Of a stretch of 64,000 bases of DNA, positions 61,856 to 64,000 are shown piece after piece. The translations under genes and the position numbers were made by a program. The DNA comes from Cognatishimia activa. Lineage in GTDB: Bacteria > Pseudomonadota > Alphaproteobacteria > Rhodobacterales > Rhodobacteraceae. The first letter of the stretch is position 1; the number at the start of each line of letters is the position of its first letter. A model generated the notes under the pieces. The model was not told the origin of the DNA. It searched no databases and saw only the letters and a program-made list of their open reading frames with translations. Where the stretch lies: the NCBI RefSeq assembly GCF_026016445.1, contig NZ_CP096147.1, positions 463,501 through 527,500 of the forward strand, given 5' to 3'.

Positions 61856-63148
61856 TTATGCAGTGGCTTTGGTCAGCGCTTGATCCAGATCCGCAATAAT
61901 ATCATCCGCATCTTCGATACCGATGGAGACACGCACCACATTCGGTGACGCACCCGCCGCTTCCTGCTGCTCTGGTGTCAGCTGGCGGTGGGTGGTGGAG
62001 GCCGAGTGAATGATCAGTGAGCGCGTATCACCCAAATTGGCCACATGGCTAAAGAGTTCCAGATTATCGACCAGTTTCACACAGGCGTCGTAGCCGCCTT
62101 TGACCGCGAAGGTGAAGAGCGCGCCAGCACCTTTCGGGCAGATCTTCTCGATCCGGCCATAAGACGGGGAACTTTCCAGACCCGCATAGGTCACATAGTC
62201 AATGCGATCATCGTTCTCGAGCCAAGTCGCAACTTTCTTTGCGTTGGCGACGTGTTTCTCCATGCGCAGTGACAGGGTTTCGATGCCCATCAACGTATAG
62301 TGCGCGCCCTGCGGGTTCATTGTCATGCCCAGATCACGCAGACCAACCGCGATGGAGTGGAAGGTGTAGGCCATCGGGCCAAGCGCCTCGCCAAAACACA
62401 GGCCGTGGTAAGCTGGCTCTGGTTTAGACAGGGAAGGGAACTTGTCGTTCTGCATCCAGTCAAACTTACCGCTATCAATCACAGCGCCGCCTGTGACCGT
62501 GCCGTTGCCGGTCAGGTATTTGGTGGTGGAGTGCACAACCAGCGTCGCACCCAAAGCGATTGGGTTGCAGAGATATGGAGTTGCAGAAGTATTATCGACG
62601 ATCAATGGCACGCCGGCTTTATCAGCGATCGCAGCGATGGCCGGGATGTCAGCAATATGACCGCCGGGGTTTGCGATGGATTCGCAGAAGACAGCGCGGG
62701 TGTTTTTGTCAATCGCCGCCGCGACAGCAGCTTCGTCATCCAGATCAACAAATTTTGCCGACCAGCCAAAGCGCTTGATCGTCTGGCTGAGCTGCGTAAC
62801 GGAACCGCCATAAAGACGGTTGGAGGCGACAACATTGCAGCCGGGACCCATCAGCGGGAAGAGCGCCATGATCTGCGCTGCGTGACCAGAAGAACAGCAG
62901 ATACCGCCAACGCCACCTTCCAGATGGGTGATGCGCTCCGCCAGCGCGCTGACCGTAGGGTTGGTCAGACGAGAGTAGATGTTGCCAACTTCAGCCAGAT
63001 TAAACAGGTTGGCCGCATGTTCTGCATCGCGGAAGACATAGGCCGTGGTTTGATAAATCGGAATTTGGCGCGCGACGGTTGCCGGATCAGGGTTCGCCCC
63101 CGCATGGATCTGCAGCGTGTCAAAGCCAAGCTTACGTTCTTCAGACAT
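61856..63148 (-). CDS. metY: O-acetylhomoserine aminocarboxypropyltransferase (sulfhydrylase)
   Basis: 430 residues, Cys/Met-metabolism PLP family. YSRLTNPTVSALAERITHLE, SSGHAAQIMALFPLMGPG, FCESIANPGGHIADI, and PLP lysine in VVHSTTKYLTGNGTVTGG. Makes homocysteine from O-acetylhomoserine and sulfide. GGAGG precedes the ATG. A small CAGAG/CTCTG hairpin directly precedes the ribosome site; no known SAM riboswitch was recognised. Confidence 0.95.
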   Translation of the reverse strand: MSEERKLGFDTLQIHAGANPDPATVARQIPIYQTTAYVFRDAEHAANLFNLAEVGNIYSRLTNPTVSALAERITHLEGGVGGICCSSGHAAQIMALFPLMGPGCNVVASNRLYGGSVTQLSQTIKRFGWSAKFVDLDDEAAVAAAIDKNTRAVFCESIANPGGHIADIPAIAAIADKAGVPLIVDNTSATPYLCNPIALGATLVVHSTTKYLTGNGTVTGGAVIDSGKFDWMQNDKFPSLSKPEPAYHGLCFGEALGPMAYTFHSIAVGLRDLGMTMNPQGAHYTLMGIETLSLRMEKHVANAKKVATWLENDDRIDYVTYAGLESSPSYGRIEKICPKGAGALFTFAVKGGYDACVKLVDNLELFSHVANLGDTRSLIIHSASTTHRQLTPEQQEAAGASPNVVRVSIGIEDADDIIADLDQALTKATA

Positions 63149-63225
63149 AATTTCCTCCAGAGCAGTGTCTCTGAAAGGTCTAAGGCGCTGATCTCACGCA
63201 ATCAATCAAAAGCTTGCTCATTGGG

Positions 63226-64000
63226 TCAACGCATCCAATATCCGTTACGTCGCAACTGATTGCGAATGGCCTGTTCTTTGCGTGGCAGTTTATTGCGGTC
63301 AAACAGAGCGCGCGCCTTTTGGCCTCGTCCGTGATAAATCATGAACTTGAAGGGATCGTATTGCTTTAATACCCGTTTGATCTCATTCGGTGCCGCGACT
63401 TCCTCTAATGTTTGAACCACATGATCCGCCTCGCGCGCATATAAAAGTGGCAGCAGACGATAATGGCATGTGATCGTGCCATCCATCAGACCCTGGGGCA
63501 GGGCGTCTCGGCCACCGCCAAAGGAATGGATCACAAGGGGCAGGGCGATCTGATCAAGCCACGGTGTCAGCTTTTGGCTGGCCAGTTCTTCCGGCGTGTC
63601 ATCTCTGATAGAGAGCGAATACTCCAGATACCGCTCTCCAAAGAGGCGCGGGCATTTGTAAAAGAAAAAGCCTGCGTTGAAATAAAGGTAGCGGCGCCAG
63701 TATTCATCGGGTTGGCTTAGATCAAGCGAGGTTTCAAAGTCGAGCCCAAAGCGATCATAGAGCGCTTTCCATATTCCTGCGTAGCCTGGGCCATATAGCG
63801 GTGGAATGGGCCATGTGCCTTCCACTTTCAAAGACGCGCCGGGTTTCTCGAAATCAAAGGGTACGTGTGCGAGATCGCCCGTGATCAGCGTATCCGTATC
63901 CAGAAAGAGAAACGGCTCTCCTTCGGGCAAGGTAAGCAAAGCCTCAATCTTATTGCCGTTCGGGTAAGCTTCCCCGAAGTGATGACATTCAAATGGGATC
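63226..64000 (-). CDS. Glycosyltransferase-like protein, N-terminus cut by window edge
   Basis: At least 258 residues; the frame stays open to base 64000 (visible start IPFECHHFGEAYPNGNKIEA), so the apparent start near 63939 is internal. FLFLDTDTLITGDLAHVPFD carries a DxD sugar-nucleotide motif; IYHGRGQKARALFDRN lies near the C-terminus. GT-A-like fold; donor and acceptor unknown. Ends 78 bp upstream of metY. Confidence 0.75.
   Translation of the reverse strand, partial: IPFECHHFGEAYPNGNKIEALLTLPEGEPFLFLDTDTLITGDLAHVPFDFEKPGASLKVEGTWPIPPLYGPGYAGIWKALYDRFGLDFETSLDLSQPDEYWRRYLYFNAGFFFYKCPRLFGERYLEYSLSIRDDTPEELASQKLTPWLDQIALPLVIHSFGGGRDALPQGLMDGTITCHYRLLPLLYAREADHVVQTLEEVAAPNEIKRVLKQYDPFKFMIYHGRGQKARALFDRNKLPRKEQAIRNQLRRNGYWMR

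Noticed and set aside
63149..63225. SAM riboswitch upstream of metY
   Set aside because: Leader has only a 5-bp hairpin; no SAM-II or SAM/SAH consensus core was recognised by eye.
62300..63259. 319-codon plus-strand frame
   Set aside because: Antisense to metY and lacks any recognisable domain.
1..64000. CRISPR array
   Set aside because: No regularly spaced direct repeats were seen anywhere in the window.

Overview
The window reads as chromosomal DNA of a marine-type Rhodobacteraceae (Roseobacter-group alphaproteobacterium). The basis is gene content and local gene order: a urease operon divergent from a urea ABC transporter, an RluD-RpoH pair, a SUV3-like helicase / S4 protein / FdxA ferredoxin / CarD block, a PopZ-like protein, several small proteins of families I associate with Rhodobacteraceae (DUF6280-, DUF6324- and DUF6476-like), and a tRNA-His that lacks G-1 and carries A73, as is typical of this class. 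No database search was possible; family names rest on motifs and recall.

Layout. 1-4022 (minus): ureD-ureA-small membrane ORF-ureB-ureC-ureE-ureF, with ureF cut by the window edge. 4372-10269 (plus): urtABCDE, a high-affinity urea transporter. Together they form a urea uptake and hydrolysis module around one divergent promoter region. 10379-12073: a GcvA-like LysR regulator divergent from an SDR-family protein that lacks the YxxxK catalytic pair, with a near-perfect operator between them.

12310-20128 is a compact genomic island inserted at the 3' end of tRNA-Cys(GCA). The intact tRNA lies at 20084-20157, and a perfect 45-bp copy of its 3' part lies at 12310-12354. Cargo: a TetR regulator, an HSL-type esterase, a 39-codon small ORF, a membrane-anchored metallo-beta-lactamase-fold hydrolase, a secreted NTF2-like protein, a second alpha/beta hydrolase, a FadL/OmpP1 outer-membrane channel and a 132-bp internally deleted IS3-type element. 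Three TetR-like operators (one at tetR, two upstream of the hydrolase operon) tie the cargo together. No integrase was found. I consider this the best candidate for an undescribed system: regulated import and hydrolysis of an unknown hydrophobic ester, lactone or acylated compound.

20299-33171: PCMT-like protein, TolC, PopZ-like protein, YdjM-like membrane protein, EF-P, DM13 protein, YgfZ, a glycosyltransferase, an MsbA-like exporter, ValRS and a small membrane protein. 33172-44597: ArsR/SRPBCC pair with operators, MmcB, tRNA-His, FAH-family hydrolase, RluD, RpoH, a capsule-type glycosyltransferase, Gfo/Idh/MocA oxidoreductase, oligoendopeptidase F, a lysophospholipase-like protein, SCP2 and TPR proteins. 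44613-53458: RNA helicase block, CarD, YgiD-like dioxygenase, XRE-cupin/AzlCD and CobS/CobT. 53531-64000: Kef-type antiporter, Lrp/HppD pair, UspA, acyltransferase, a 725-residue PilM/GspC-like mosaic protein, SIMPL protein, MetY and a glycosyltransferase cut by the window edge.
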